From Siderastrea siderea (Eukaryota > Cnidaria > Anthozoa > Scleractinia > Rhizangiidae): DNA of 64,000 bases. The stretch covers positions 4,369,552-4,433,551 of the forward strand of contig OZ034966.1 of the NCBI GenBank assembly GCA_964030785.1. The letters run 5' to 3'. The notes beneath the pieces are model-generated. The model made no database searches, was not told the DNA's origin, and saw only the letters and a list, made by a program, of their open reading frames with translations. A program made the position numbers and the translations under genes. Of this stretch, positions 21,144 to 28,704 are shown in pieces (positions within the stretch are counted from its first letter, which is position 1; each line of letters begins with the position of its first letter).

Positions 21144-22011
21144 CTACACCAACGACGACGACGACGACTATGACCCCCACGACGACGACACTGACGACGA
21201 GTACGAACTGACAGTCCTCAGGGCTAAACGAGCACGCGACATGGCCAAATCTGCACGGTACCGGGCCGAACACCCAGAGAAAGTGGCCGCCTCCAAAAAA
21301 AAGTACCGAGAAACACATCGAGAGTTCCTAACGGAGATCCAAAGGCTCTACCGGGAAAGTCGCCTAACCCGAAAGGCGGAGAACAGAAAGCGCTATCAGG
21401 AAAGGCATGCAGACCGTGTGGCGGAGTCCCATAAGCGCTACCGGGAAAGCCATCGAGCCCGCGTGGCGGAGGCCCAAAGGCGTTACCGGGAAAGACATCC
21501 AGAGCGTGTGGCGGAGGCCCAAAGGCGTTACCGGGAAAGACATCCAGAGCGTGTGGCGGAGACCCAAAAGCGTTACAATAAAAAGCGTCGGGAACGGTAC
21601 CAAAAGCATGTGGCGAACAATGAAAAAAAGAGAACTCGAGAGAAATTGAAGGCTTTAGGACCTTTGAAACTGACCATCCCCCTTACGGATTATTTGAAAT
21701 CCGTTCCTGTGGCGACGTATGTGAAAGCCTTTTGTGACTCACTGGAATCTGTGAATACAAACGTACCGCCCGCGGACTCTCATACTCTCATTGATTTGGA
21801 TTCGGGGAGCGTGCAAGTAGTGGAACCCCCTGATTGGGAGAACCTTTCGTTGTTGCAGGACTTGTTGAAAGACATGTCACCCGATGATTGGCAGCAGGCC
21901 ATGAACGATGTGGAGGACTTTGATGTGGAGGCATTGCTGCCCCCTGAAGACCTCGTTCATGACATGTCATCCGACGAGGGCGTGGATTTGATGTATGATT
22001 TAGTGACTTGA
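21058..22011 (+). CDS. Asp-rich / Arg-rich repeat protein, Polinton accessory
   Basis: 317 residues, function unknown. Order: basic N-terminus, an Asp-rich stretch (residues about 24-49), a long charged helical region with four 15-residue repeats of the form RYRERHPERVAEAQR encoded at 21391-21570 and degenerate copies before them, then an acidic C-terminal domain rich in Asp, Leu and Glu. Repeats of this RYRE type form basic helices in several viral and transposon proteins and could bind nucleic acid (inference). It overlaps the upstream ORF by 86 nt in a different frame. An ATTAAA signal lies at 22211-22216. Confidence 0.7.
   Translation: MSRERETRPRSRRHRPPVNYCQSDDDDDDYTNDDDDDYDPHDDDTDDEYELTVLRAKRARDMAKSARYRAEHPEKVAASKKKYRETHREFLTEIQRLYRESRLTRKAENRKRYQERHADRVAESHKRYRESHRARVAEAQRRYRERHPERVAEAQRRYRERHPERVAETQKRYNKKRRERYQKHVANNEKKRTREKLKALGPLKLTIPLTDYLKSVPVATYVKAFCDSLESVNTNVPPADSHTLIDLDSGSVQVVEPPDWENLSLLQDLLKDMSPDDWQQAMNDVEDFDVEALLPPEDLVHDMSSDEGVDLMYDLVT
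21391..21570 (+). repeat. 45-bp tandem repeat, four copies
   Basis: Units start at 21391, 21436, 21481 and 21526, and each encodes 15 residues. The last two are nearly identical at DNA level, so the array has expanded recently. Confidence 0.85.
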
Positions 22012-22065
22012 ACATTATATCTGAGTATTTTGGAGAACATTTTAGATAGGGTGCGTAACCCTTTT

Positions 22066-22120
22066 AGGTATCCAACTGGAGTACAACATGTGGATCTTGT
22101 CGTATTCCAGTTGGATACCT
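22066..22120. other. Strong 19-bp hairpin between convergent genes
   Basis: Arms 22066-22084 and 22102-22120 are reverse complements apart from one position that is a G-U pair in plus-strand RNA. The loop is 17 nt. It sits between the stop codons of convergent genes, where it could act in 3'-end formation, mRNA stability, or as a small-RNA precursor. Confidence 0.7.
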
Positions 22121-22185
22121 TCATGCTCGTATTGTATTCCCTATTTCAGACGGCAGAACCAACCCATGTGGCATTTTTCATTGTT

Positions 22186-22191
22186 TTTATT
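22186..22191 (-). terminator. Poly(A) signal AATAAA for minus-strand cluster
   Basis: AATAAA on the minus strand, 29 nt past the stop codon at 22220. It would end transcripts of the PLA2 gene and its upstream neighbours. Confidence 0.55.
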
Positions 22192-22219
22192 TTAACATGT
22201 GGATGTGTTCATTAAATGT

Positions 22220-22573
22220 TTACAATTTCAAACGTTTCTTGGCTTGCATAATTTTCTTGACCACCCGTTCCGTCTTGTTTTTCTTGCCGGGTAATCGATC
22301 AATGGCTTGGATCATCTTGGTATCGGCTTTCCATTTATCTTGCAAATTCTTGGCACGACTGTAATCAATGTCGTGTTGTTTAGCAATCTGGTCCAAGCGA
22401 TTGATCCCGGGATCCCCACGTTTCAGACGTTTGGCCAAATGGGTGCCAGGCCCCATGTACTGATAGCCAGGCCAATGAAATTCTTTGCCAGTTTTCGCGA
22501 TCCATTTTTGGACATCCAAGGCTCCTCCTCGTTGAGGGCGTTTCCGTCCCCTTCTCCTCCTCTTGGTGGGCAT
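22220..22573 (-). CDS. Phospholipase A2-domain virion protein
   Basis: 117 residues. A basic leader ending QRGG (residues 14-17) precedes a compact parvovirus VP1-type phospholipase A2 motif: YMGPGT (calcium loop), then LDQIAKQHDIDY with the catalytic His-Asp pair. A lysine-rich tail follows. In parvoviruses and related capsids this enzyme opens endosomal membranes during entry. The QRGG motif resembles an adenain-type cleavage site and could release the enzyme domain from its basic leader. The start lies 3 nt after the stop codon of the upstream gene. Confidence 0.85.
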   Translation of the reverse strand: MPTKRRRRGRKRPQRGGALDVQKWIAKTGKEFHWPGYQYMGPGTHLAKRLKRGDPGINRLDQIAKQHDIDYSRAKNLQDKWKADTKMIQAIDRLPGKKNKTERVVKKIMQAKKRLKL

Positions 22574-22576
22574 GTT

Positions 22577-23236
22577 TTAGTCACTGTCGTCGTAATCCAA
22601 TCGACGTCGTAACTTTTTGCCTTTGGCCCAATCTTCCCAACCGGGTAAAGGTTTCAATCGTTCCACTTCTCGGGCGGGTCCTTTGCCTTTGCCTTTGCCT
22701 TTGCCTTTCGTGAAACCACTTTCGGCTAAATGCTTTTCCCAAGTCTTGCGACGTTCTCGCACGGCTTCTAAACGCGATTGTAGATCCCCTCGACTAGTGG
22801 ATGGGCTCCCTTTCTTGACAATGGGAATCTTACTGGTAGTGGCTGCTCCTTTGCCTTTCTTGGTTGCAGGGGTAATGGGAGGTTTGGGAGTCGACGGGCT
22901 GCCTTTTATCATGCGCTTCAACCATTGTTCCACGGGTCCCGTCACCAAATCCCCGGCTTCTTCCTCTTCTTCACCTGGCGGACCACCCGGCGCTCCAACC
23001 CCCACCCCGCCAGGAAATTGACGAATGCGTTTGGTTAACTTGGTCAATTCTTGACTCAATGGTTTGGTTTGAGCATTGACCAAGGCTGGGGGTAATTGGG
23101 GGTTGGCTAATAACACATGTTTTTGGGCGGCGAGCGTCGCGGCTTTGTTCAACAAGGCATTTTCGGTGAGTTCTCCTTTGTAATATTGAATGAGTTGTTC
23201 CAAGTCATTATGGGGAATCATGTAGACCTCGTCCAT
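22577..23236 (-). CDS. Polinton conserved virion-cluster protein, Lys-rich
   Basis: 219 residues from the ATG at 23236; upstream in-frame sequence has no ATG. The N-terminal 90 residues are helical (ALLNKAATLAAQKHVLL, then QELTKLTKRIRQ). The middle is Gly/Pro/Glu-rich, and the C-terminal part is a basic linker with a GKGKGKGKG run before an acidic end (DYDDSD). I recognise the helical part only as a type that recurs in Polintons; its function is not known to me. A TATA-like CATAAATA lies at 23273-23280, and the gene is in the virion-gene cluster. Confidence 0.7.
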   Translation of the reverse strand: MDEVYMIPHNDLEQLIQYYKGELTENALLNKAATLAAQKHVLLANPQLPPALVNAQTKPLSQELTKLTKRIRQFPGGVGVGAPGGPPGEEEEEAGDLVTGPVEQWLKRMIKGSPSTPKPPITPATKKGKGAATTSKIPIVKKGSPSTSRGDLQSRLEAVRERRKTWEKHLAESGFTKGKGKGKGKGPAREVERLKPLPGWEDWAKGKKLRRRLDYDDSD

Positions 23237-23313
23237 GGTCTTCCAATGCACGACAGTTGTCACAACAGGTGATATTTATGCTTCCAATAAGAGTCTTTCC
23301 ATGTCTTGACACC

Positions 23314-23631
23314 TTAACGAACACATTGACATAACACCTCGTGAAGTCCTTGAAACAACCCGCTTCCTTTTTGTTGAACTAACCACTGACGACGTTTTTT
23401 GACGGAATGTCGACGACGTCCCAAATCACGTAGTACCTTTTTATAGGGTTGAAGTTTAGCCAGCATGGGTGGGGTCACAGGAATCTTGTTTTTTAAGAAG
23501 TTCAAGACCAATTCACTCACAGCATTGATTTGATCGGCATTGGCATGTTGTAACAACTCTTGACGTTTGGAACCATTGGCTTCTTGTAACATGGACCGTA
23601 AAAACGGTAATTGACGTCGAAGACGTTGCAT
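23314..23631 (-). CDS. Small basic helical virion-cluster protein
   Basis: 105 residues. It has a helical N-terminal part with LPFLRSML, ADQINAVSELVLNFLKN and PYKKVLRDLGRRR, then the tail LVQQKGSGLFQGL, a possible protease site. Similar small proteins recur in animal Polintons; the role is unknown, probably core or scaffold. TATAAAAC at 23682-23689 lies inside the upstream 55-codon ORF, and the start is 3 nt past that ORF's stop. Confidence 0.7.
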   Translation of the reverse strand: MQRLRRQLPFLRSMLQEANGSKRQELLQHANADQINAVSELVLNFLKNKIPVTPPMLAKLQPYKKVLRDLGRRRHSVKKRRQWLVQQKGSGLFQGLHEVLCQCVR

Positions 23632-23634
23632 CCT

Positions 23635-23802
23635 TTATCGGTGACGACGACGATACCGTTGGTTGGCTTTTTGAATCGTGCGTTTTATACGTTTATCCGT
23701 TTCCAAGGCCACGGCTTTCCCCAATCCTACCATGGCGGGGACCAATAGATTTAAAAAACCGCCTCGTTGACGACGTCGTCGTAATCTTCTCCTCCTCACC
23801 AT
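23635..23802 (-). CDS. 55-residue Arg-rich core protein (pX/mu-like)
   Basis: Short gene: an N-terminal Arg block, QRGG at residues 12-15, a hydrophobic stretch (FLNLLVPAMVGLGKAVAL), then a basic tail. This resembles adenovirus mu-type DNA-condensing peptides, which are cut by the viral protease (inference). It is built like the 63-residue protein at 29101-29292. Its ATG overlaps the stop region of the gene upstream by 7 nt. Confidence 0.65.
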   Translation of the reverse strand: MVRRRRLRRRRQRGGFLNLLVPAMVGLGKAVALETDKRIKRTIQKANQRYRRRHR

Positions 23803-24128
23803 GGACGGTTCATCAATACACGTTGAAGGGCTTTGTCTTGTTTGATCACGTCTCGCGACTCTTTATAGCCTTGACGGGTATTGCGTTTGAAATCTTGCCA
23901 CCAACCCCCACCTCGTTGTCGGTAATGTTGTACATTATCGGTAATGCCTTTCAAGGCTTGACCGCCTAATTTGCCTAAAGCGAGTCCAAACCCAGGTGCT
24001 GGACCTGATAGAAACATACTCATACCATGGGCAATTTTATCCACCAAACGGGGTTTGCGGCGTATTAAAGCCCCTCCTCTTTGTTTCCTTTTTCTGCGTC
24101 GTCGTCGTCGTCGTCGTTGGACGGCCAT
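23796..24128 (-). CDS. Arg-rich virion/core protein with two QRGG motifs
   Basis: 110 residues. An N-terminal run of eight Arg is followed by QRGG (residues 16-19), then a hydrophobic Gly-rich segment (SMFLSGPAPGFGLALGKLGG), a second QRGG before GWW, and a basic C-terminus. It is probably a DNA-associated core protein processed by the element's protease. A TATA-like GATAAAAAG lies at 24161-24169. Its N-terminal codons overlap the C-terminal codons of the next gene upstream in another frame. Confidence 0.65.
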   Translation of the reverse strand: MAVQRRRRRRRRKRKQRGGALIRRKPRLVDKIAHGMSMFLSGPAPGFGLALGKLGGQALKGITDNVQHYRQRGGGWWQDFKRNTRQGYKESRDVIKQDKALQRVLMNRPW

Positions 24129-24733
24129 GGTTCTAAGAGTGTGGGACTGGGAGGAAGCGGCTTTTTATCGATCCAATAATCTTTGGGTCTCAAGGGACGA
24201 GGACATCCATCCACATAGCATAGGGCTTCCACGGGTTGGTACACAAAATGACGGTGGTAATCTTGCACACATCGTTTAGGTAACGGAGGGGTGAAATCCA
24301 CAATGGTATCATCCAAGGTTTGCATCTTGATTAAAAATCGTTCCAAATCCTCTAAGGGAACACCACGGACATGGGTTTTCAATTCGGTCAAGGCTTTGGC
24401 ATAGGTGGTAAACGCAAATCGACTCATGGTCACTTTAAATCGGTATTGTTTAAAATCATTCCATCCTTTGACCACGGTGCCCACCGCCGCCAAACACGCC
24501 ACCAACGTACTATTTTCCAAAAGGGGTCCAGCAATCATGCCGGCGGCCATCAGGAGTAATGCCATGCCATTGAACAAGGCATTGATACACTTGTAATGAT
24601 TCAACATTTTTCGATAACACCACCATTGTTGATGATAAAAGGCATACAAGGAATCCATGCGTTGTAATAATTCTGGGGGGAATTGAATACCATGCTGTTT
24701 CGATCCATTCAATAACGATACGACGGTTTTCAT
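24065..24733 (-). CDS. Two-helix membrane protein, SLATT-like topology
   Basis: 222 residues from ATG 24733. A helical N-terminal region is followed by two hydrophobic segments (about residues 55-73 and 78-92: GMALLLMAAGMIAGPLL and LVACLAAVGTVV), then a helical region and an acidic tail (DDDDDDAEKG). Two close transmembrane helices followed by a long helix resemble SLATT-domain proteins, which are predicted membrane effectors. This match rests on topology only. It may be a virion membrane or entry component. TATAAACA at 24785-24792 lies within the upstream gene, and the stop/start spacing is 2 nt. Confidence 0.65.
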   Translation of the reverse strand: MKTVVSLLNGSKQHGIQFPPELLQRMDSLYAFYHQQWWCYRKMLNHYKCINALFNGMALLLMAAGMIAGPLLENSTLVACLAAVGTVVKGWNDFKQYRFKVTMSRFAFTTYAKALTELKTHVRGVPLEDLERFLIKMQTLDDTIVDFTPPLPKRCVQDYHRHFVYQPVEALCYVDGCPRPLRPKDYWIDKKPLPPSPTLLEPWPSNDDDDDDAEKGNKEEGL

Positions 24734-24735
24734 CC

Positions 24736-25641
24736 TCACGGCGAAACCCGGGACGACGAGGTTTGTACGCTCGGTGCTCCTCCCTGTTTATAACTGGTTA
24801 CAATGCTATTGGTCATGGTGACATTAGCAATTTCACGTCCTTGGGCTAATTGTTCTTGATCTTGTAACATCATCCGTAAACGTCGTTGTAAATCTGCTTG
24901 ACGCAAGGTACGAGGGGGACTCCCAGACGTCCAAGATCCTCGAAGGCTGGCTGGATTGGAGGCAGGTGTCAAAGGTGAACCGGGGAAAAGTCGTCGTCGT
25001 CGTCCGCGTCGTCCACCACGTCGTCCACCACGACGGCCACCACCTCCACCACCACCTCCTCCACCACCTCCTCCACCTCCTCCTCCACCTCCTCCTCCAC
25101 CAGCACCACCACCACCAGCACCAGCACCACCACCACCAGCACCACCAGCACCACCTGCACCTCCTCCACCACCCCCAGCACCACCACGCCCACCACCACC
25201 ACGCCCACCACTACCACCACGCCCACCACCACGTCCATTACCATTACCCCCGGCACCCGCTGCTGTCCGGCCACTTGGTGCTGTTCGCCAACCAGGTGGA
25301 CTTCTCGGGGACTCTGGGGTGGTCTGGGGGCTATGGAATGAGGGTGAATGGGATGCTCGACTTCCTACCCCAGCAGGGGAAGAGGCCTGCACAGGGGGCG
25401 CACCATCTACATCGGGCCAGCCGGCGACTGTCCTGGGGGAGGGGAGACTTGATAAAAACTCATGGAGGGCATCGGGGTGAATTTCCTCCATGGCCACGTC
25501 GAGAAGGCCTTGGTCTCCCGTCATATACAAATCTTGGAAGGCCCTTGGGGACATTTGATTACTGGTGGTCGCCCCCACACCCGCAGGGGCCACGGTATCG
25601 TACGATTGCGGAGGTTGACGGTCATCATCATCATCGGCCAT
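24736..25641 (-). CDS. Gly-rich virion-cluster protein with conserved C-terminal tail
   Basis: 301 residues from the ATG at 25641 (MADDDDDRQ...). The order is an acidic start, a Pro/Ser-rich region, a tract of about 90 residues that is almost all Gly with scattered Arg and Ala, an RRGGRRG block, a short helix (LRQADLQRRLRMML), and a tail with NVTMTNSIVTSYKQGG. The tail type (T-N-x-I-x-T-x-Y-K) recurs in Polinton proteins as far as I know. The Gly tract is encoded by GC-rich triplet repeats and is likely to vary in length. TATAAAGG lies at 25675-25682, overlapping the stop codon of the ATPase gene. Confidence 0.7.
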   Translation of the reverse strand: MADDDDDRQPPQSYDTVAPAGVGATTSNQMSPRAFQDLYMTGDQGLLDVAMEEIHPDALHEFLSSLPSPRTVAGWPDVDGAPPVQASSPAGVGSRASHSPSFHSPQTTPESPRSPPGWRTAPSGRTAAGAGGNGNGRGGGRGGSGGRGGGGRGGAGGGGGGAGGAGGAGGGGAGAGGGGAGGGGGGGGGGGGGGGGGGGGGGRRGGRRGGRRGRRRRLFPGSPLTPASNPASLRGSWTSGSPPRTLRQADLQRRLRMMLQDQEQLAQGREIANVTMTNSIVTSYKQGGAPSVQTSSSRVSP

Positions 25642-25677
25642 GGTCGCTCTCTCTTTTTTCCTGTTCAAAGGGTGCCT

Positions 25678-26331
25678 TTATAGTCGTTTTTGATAGGTGC
25701 GAGTCCATCCTTCGTCTTTTAAGAGGTGACTCAACAGCCGTTGTTGATCGGAGGAGGCGGGGTGTAAATCCAAGACCAAATAGCCATACGGTCGTGTGGT
25801 GGCTTGATGAAACGTCTCCAACGTGTCTTTCCAAGTGGTAGGAAACGATTGAAGCATGACATTGCGTACCCCTAATTGATCTCGGGGGTTCTTGAACGCC
25901 ACAATGTAATGGGCATTGCGGGAAATACTTTTAGCATAGCGACCCACGGGAAACATGTCTTGGCACAAGTACAGTACAGTCACCCCTTGATGATGTGAAT
26001 GTTTGGTGAATAAATCCAACACGCGTTTATCGTGACTGCCTTCATCCATTAAATCATCCAAGACCAGGACCCCATGTCCTTGAGGAAACCATTGGACCAA
26101 CGCCTCATGATCGGGAATCCCTTCGTGAAACACCACCCCTTGATCTTGCATGCCTTGAAATCGATCTTGCCAGGCCCCATAACAATAATGCCGTTGGGTC
26201 GGTGGACTTTCAAACAACTCCGGGTTGTCTACCAAGAGTTTTTCCGTAAACACGGTTTTACCACATCCCGAAGGACCCACGACCAAGATAGAGGAGGGAG
26301 TATGAAAACGAAACGGTTTCCCCGTTTGCAT
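25678..26331 (-). CDS. FtsK/HerA-type packaging ATPase
   Basis: 217 residues, a typical size for Polinton genome-packaging ATPases of the A32/FtsK-HerA clade, which pump DNA into the capsid. Walker A is GPSGCGKT (residues 19-26), Walker B VLVLDD (88-93), and a sensor-like YLCQDMF follows at 121-127. It lies next to the tRNA-like gene and downstream of the protease gene on the same strand. Confidence 0.9.
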   Translation of the reverse strand: MQTGKPFRFHTPSSILVVGPSGCGKTVFTEKLLVDNPELFESPPTQRHYCYGAWQDRFQGMQDQGVVFHEGIPDHEALVQWFPQGHGVLVLDDLMDEGSHDKRVLDLFTKHSHHQGVTVLYLCQDMFPVGRYAKSISRNAHYIVAFKNPRDQLGVRNVMLQSFPTTWKDTLETFHQATTRPYGYLVLDLHPASSDQQRLLSHLLKDEGWTRTYQKRL

Positions 26332-26372
26332 GATGACGAACTACCCTTAGAAAAAAAAAGGCACCTTTTTAT

Positions 26373-26457
26373 TGGAATCGGTGGGACTCGAACCCACGCA
26401 CGACCTCCTCCTATTTTCGGGGAGATCCAAAGGCTCTACCCACTGAGCTACGACTCC
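26373..26457 (-). tRNA. tRNA-like gene, unusual anticodon arm and variable region
   Basis: 85 nt. The acceptor stem GGAGTCG pairs fully with CGATTCC (one G-T), the D arm is GCTC/GAGC, and the T arm is GTGGG/CCCAC around TTCGAGT. The A-box (TAGCTCAGTGG) and B-box (GGTTCGAGTCC) are near-perfect, and a nine-T pol III terminator follows (26351-26359). The anticodon arm is odd: TTTGG/CGAAA has a G-G mismatch, the loop ATCTCCC would give anticodon CTC (Glu) with a pyrimidine at position 37, and about 17 nt separate it from the T stem. A short intron, a pseudo-tRNA, or a non-decoding role are all possible. Confidence 0.7.
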
Positions 26458-26482
26458 GACACCACTTTTTTTTCCAACAAAT

Positions 26483-26488
26483 TTTATT
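26483..26488 (-). terminator. Poly(A) signal AATAAA at protease stop
   Basis: AATAAA on the minus strand overlaps the end of the protease ORF, just before the tRNA-like gene. It would separate the capsid/protease transcripts from the ATPase unit. Confidence 0.5.
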
Positions 26489-27027
26489 TAACCATTACAT
26501 TGATGATACGGATGAGAACAAAGTTGATACCATCTCGATTCTTGACCTACAATCAATTGTTGAAGGCGTTGACCCGCTTGATGGTCATTGCTTACATAAT
26601 CATGATCCGAAAACTCATTTAAAAATTCTTGCAAGGTCCGTCCACGGGCTTTGGCTTTCAAGTACAACAAGGCGTAATCACCACAACTCTTGCTTGAAAT
26701 GGCTTGGAGGGACTTGCCATTGGTCACCACATACTTCCAATGTTGGACAATCCAATGTCGTAACGGAGTGGCTTGCACGTACGTGTCCATGGGCAAAGCA
26801 TAACTATCGAGGACTTCACACACCTTTCCATCCGTCCACACCGCTAACCAATGTTGTCCCGGTTGATCGTGTGGGTCCGTATTCACAATGTACCCTTGCG
26901 GGGCAGTCTTGACAGGAGTCTTGGGTAAACGATCACAGGCTACCGTCCCGTAAAAGACAGGTTTCAATTGGGGGTCGTCTCGGGCTAAATAATCCAATTG
27001 CACATTATTCAATGCCACATGTTCCAT
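26488..27027 (-). CDS. Adenain-like cysteine protease
   Basis: 179 residues from ATG 27027, chosen because the family starts just before this helix (NNVQLDYLARDD) and earlier codons overlap the capsid gene. The catalytic layout is visible: QHW with His59, EVLDSY with the acidic residue at 71 or 74, Q108, and the nucleophile in KSCGDY (Cys115). In adenoviruses and Polintons this enzyme matures core and capsid precursors. Likely substrates here are the neighbouring QRGG-bearing proteins. It overlaps the capsid gene end by 23 nt. Confidence 0.88.
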   Translation of the reverse strand: MEHVALNNVQLDYLARDDPQLKPVFYGTVACDRLPKTPVKTAPQGYIVNTDPHDQPGQHWLAVWTDGKVCEVLDSYALPMDTYVQATPLRHWIVQHWKYVVTNGKSLQAISSKSCGDYALLYLKAKARGRTLQEFLNEFSDHDYVSNDHQAGQRLQQLIVGQESRWYQLCSHPYHQCNG

Positions 27028-28471
27028 TTCTTGAGTGTTGGTAAATGTTATACAACACGGCTCCGTTCCTGTCAATCTCCAGCAAGTTCTCAAATTCCCC
27101 ATACACGAGTACGGTTATATTGACACCGGGTTGGGCTCCAAATTCCAAGACCAGTTGTAAATCGCCTGTTTGCTTGGGGTTGAGGTTTTGACTGTCAGCA
27201 CATCCATTGGCCACATTGTCAAACATGTACAAGGTACAATTTTTAGCTTGGCCCCAATCCAGTAGTTCTACCATATTGCCTTTCTTTTTACACCAGGCAC
27301 CACTGGCTTGCAGAAAACGGAAGTAGCCTAGATTATCTCGAGTGGCATTGTTGTGCACTAACTGTAGGGTTTCATAAGGGTATTCTTCTCCTTTGACAAT
27401 CTGTTTAATGGAACTCAGACCAAATTTCTGGAAGCAGAAAGGATCTCGGGTCACATCTCCATTGAAGGCGCGGCTGTCCAACAACCCTACAATCAATCGG
27501 TCAGGTATTCTGTTTTGAAACAGGTTAGGAATATCAAAGCGGACCACGTTGCCTTGCATACTGAAGGTCCGGATTTCACTGCGGACGGTCGGGTAAGCAT
27601 CCACTTGGCCTTCATTGTGCCTTTTTTCAGATAAACTCCTGTAGATGGCGTCATTCAAACGCAGTTGGCAGAGATGAAACCGTAGTTTCACATCGCCCTC
27701 CATCAATCGGCCAGCTAGACCCACTCCATTCAAAAACAGGCTGGGGCTGTTGAAATGAAATTTCATCTTGATTTCTATGCCAGGCACCAACAGTTTGCCG
27801 GTGTGAAACACTTCCAAGTGGGGGGTAAACACCAGACTGTGGGTAAGACCTCCAGCATACTTGACGACTTCAACTTTCATGGCGGCCAAGGCTGCTTTGT
27901 GATGGGCAGGGAGATTCTGGTAGTCAACATGTCCGGCATTAGCATTCGCTGTGGTGTTGGTGTTGTTGCCAGTCCATTGGGGTGGGAAATCCAGCTGGTT
28001 GAACCATCCTTGGGGTCCCAATACGGTCTTGCCATCTTCTCGGTCATAATTCAGCAAGGTTTCTAGGTAAGCTTTGTAATGATAAGTGTCGGATTGAGGG
28101 CTGATCAACGTGCCATTCAACTGCAAGTCAATTTGCTTGATGATGGAATGGGCCAAATTATTGACGGGCCACAATTTTTGAGCGGCGTCCAAGTTATCGT
28201 TCGTACTCTTTTGCAATCTCAATTCCATGGTAAAGTAACTGCGTCCCAAATCCACAAAATCGTCCAACCCCGGAATGATGAATTCCATGGGATTGATACC
28301 CGTGGTGGTGGGTTGGATGGTGACCATGCGATAGGCATTGATGCTAATGTCGGTGGGTGGCACCTTGAAAATCCGTAACGCCGAGTTGACGGTCCCTTCG
28401 GAACGCGGATGCGCTGGGGCAGCCCCTTCAGAGTAGGTAGGGGCTGTCACGCGTGACATCACATTCGGCAT
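27005..28471 (-). CDS. Major capsid protein (double jelly-roll) candidate
   Basis: 488 residues. Position between the basic core proteins and the protease, size, and beta-rich character with features such as IDLQLNGTLISPQSDTYHYK and a long central loop fit the Polinton double-jelly-roll capsid protein that forms hexamers. No catalytic motif is present. TATAAAAA at 28523-28530 sits inside the upstream ORF, about 55 bp before the ATG, which starts 2 nt after that ORF's stop. Assignment rests on family resemblance and synteny; structure prediction would settle it. Confidence 0.82.
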   Translation of the reverse strand: MPNVMSRVTAPTYSEGAAPAHPRSEGTVNSALRIFKVPPTDISINAYRMVTIQPTTTGINPMEFIIPGLDDFVDLGRSYFTMELRLQKSTNDNLDAAQKLWPVNNLAHSIIKQIDLQLNGTLISPQSDTYHYKAYLETLLNYDREDGKTVLGPQGWFNQLDFPPQWTGNNTNTTANANAGHVDYQNLPAHHKAALAAMKVEVVKYAGGLTHSLVFTPHLEVFHTGKLLVPGIEIKMKFHFNSPSLFLNGVGLAGRLMEGDVKLRFHLCQLRLNDAIYRSLSEKRHNEGQVDAYPTVRSEIRTFSMQGNVVRFDIPNLFQNRIPDRLIVGLLDSRAFNGDVTRDPFCFQKFGLSSIKQIVKGEEYPYETLQLVHNNATRDNLGYFRFLQASGAWCKKKGNMVELLDWGQAKNCTLYMFDNVANGCADSQNLNPKQTGDLQLVLEFGAQPGVNITVLVYGEFENLLEIDRNGAVLYNIYQHSRNGTCGIE

Positions 28472-28473
28472 GG

Positions 28474-28704
28474 TTAACGTCGTCGTCGTCGAGTACTGGT
28501 ACCTCGTCGTCGTCGTGAGGGGTTTTTATAGCGTCGTCGTGCTAAACGTTGTCTCAAATCAAACCCGGGGACTCTCATCACCTCGGCACTCAACCAGCCA
28601 CCACGTTGTCCTCTCCTGAGTTTCCAAAACGGATACAGTCCTCCCCATTGAGACAACCCTCGATCACTACGAATCCGTCGAGGTCGTGAATGCACGGGAT
28701 CCAT
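28474..28704 (-). CDS. Small Arg-rich virion protein
   Basis: 76 residues with Arg blocks at both ends and two motifs of the cleavage type: QWGG (19-22) and QRGG (33-36) followed by WLSAEVM. It is probably a core or minor capsid peptide. Its ATG is part of the TAATG overlap with the stop of the upstream gene. The C-terminal coding part contains the TATA box used for the capsid gene. Confidence 0.6.
   Translation of the reverse strand: MDPVHSRPRRIRSDRGLSQWGGLYPFWKLRRGQRGGWLSAEVMRVPGFDLRQRLARRRYKNPSRRRRGTSTRRRRR

Noticed and set aside
24956..25841. Plus-strand frames rich in Pro or His over the Gly tract
   Set aside because: They are complements of the Gly-coding triplet repeats on the minus strand; low-complexity shadows with no independent start context.
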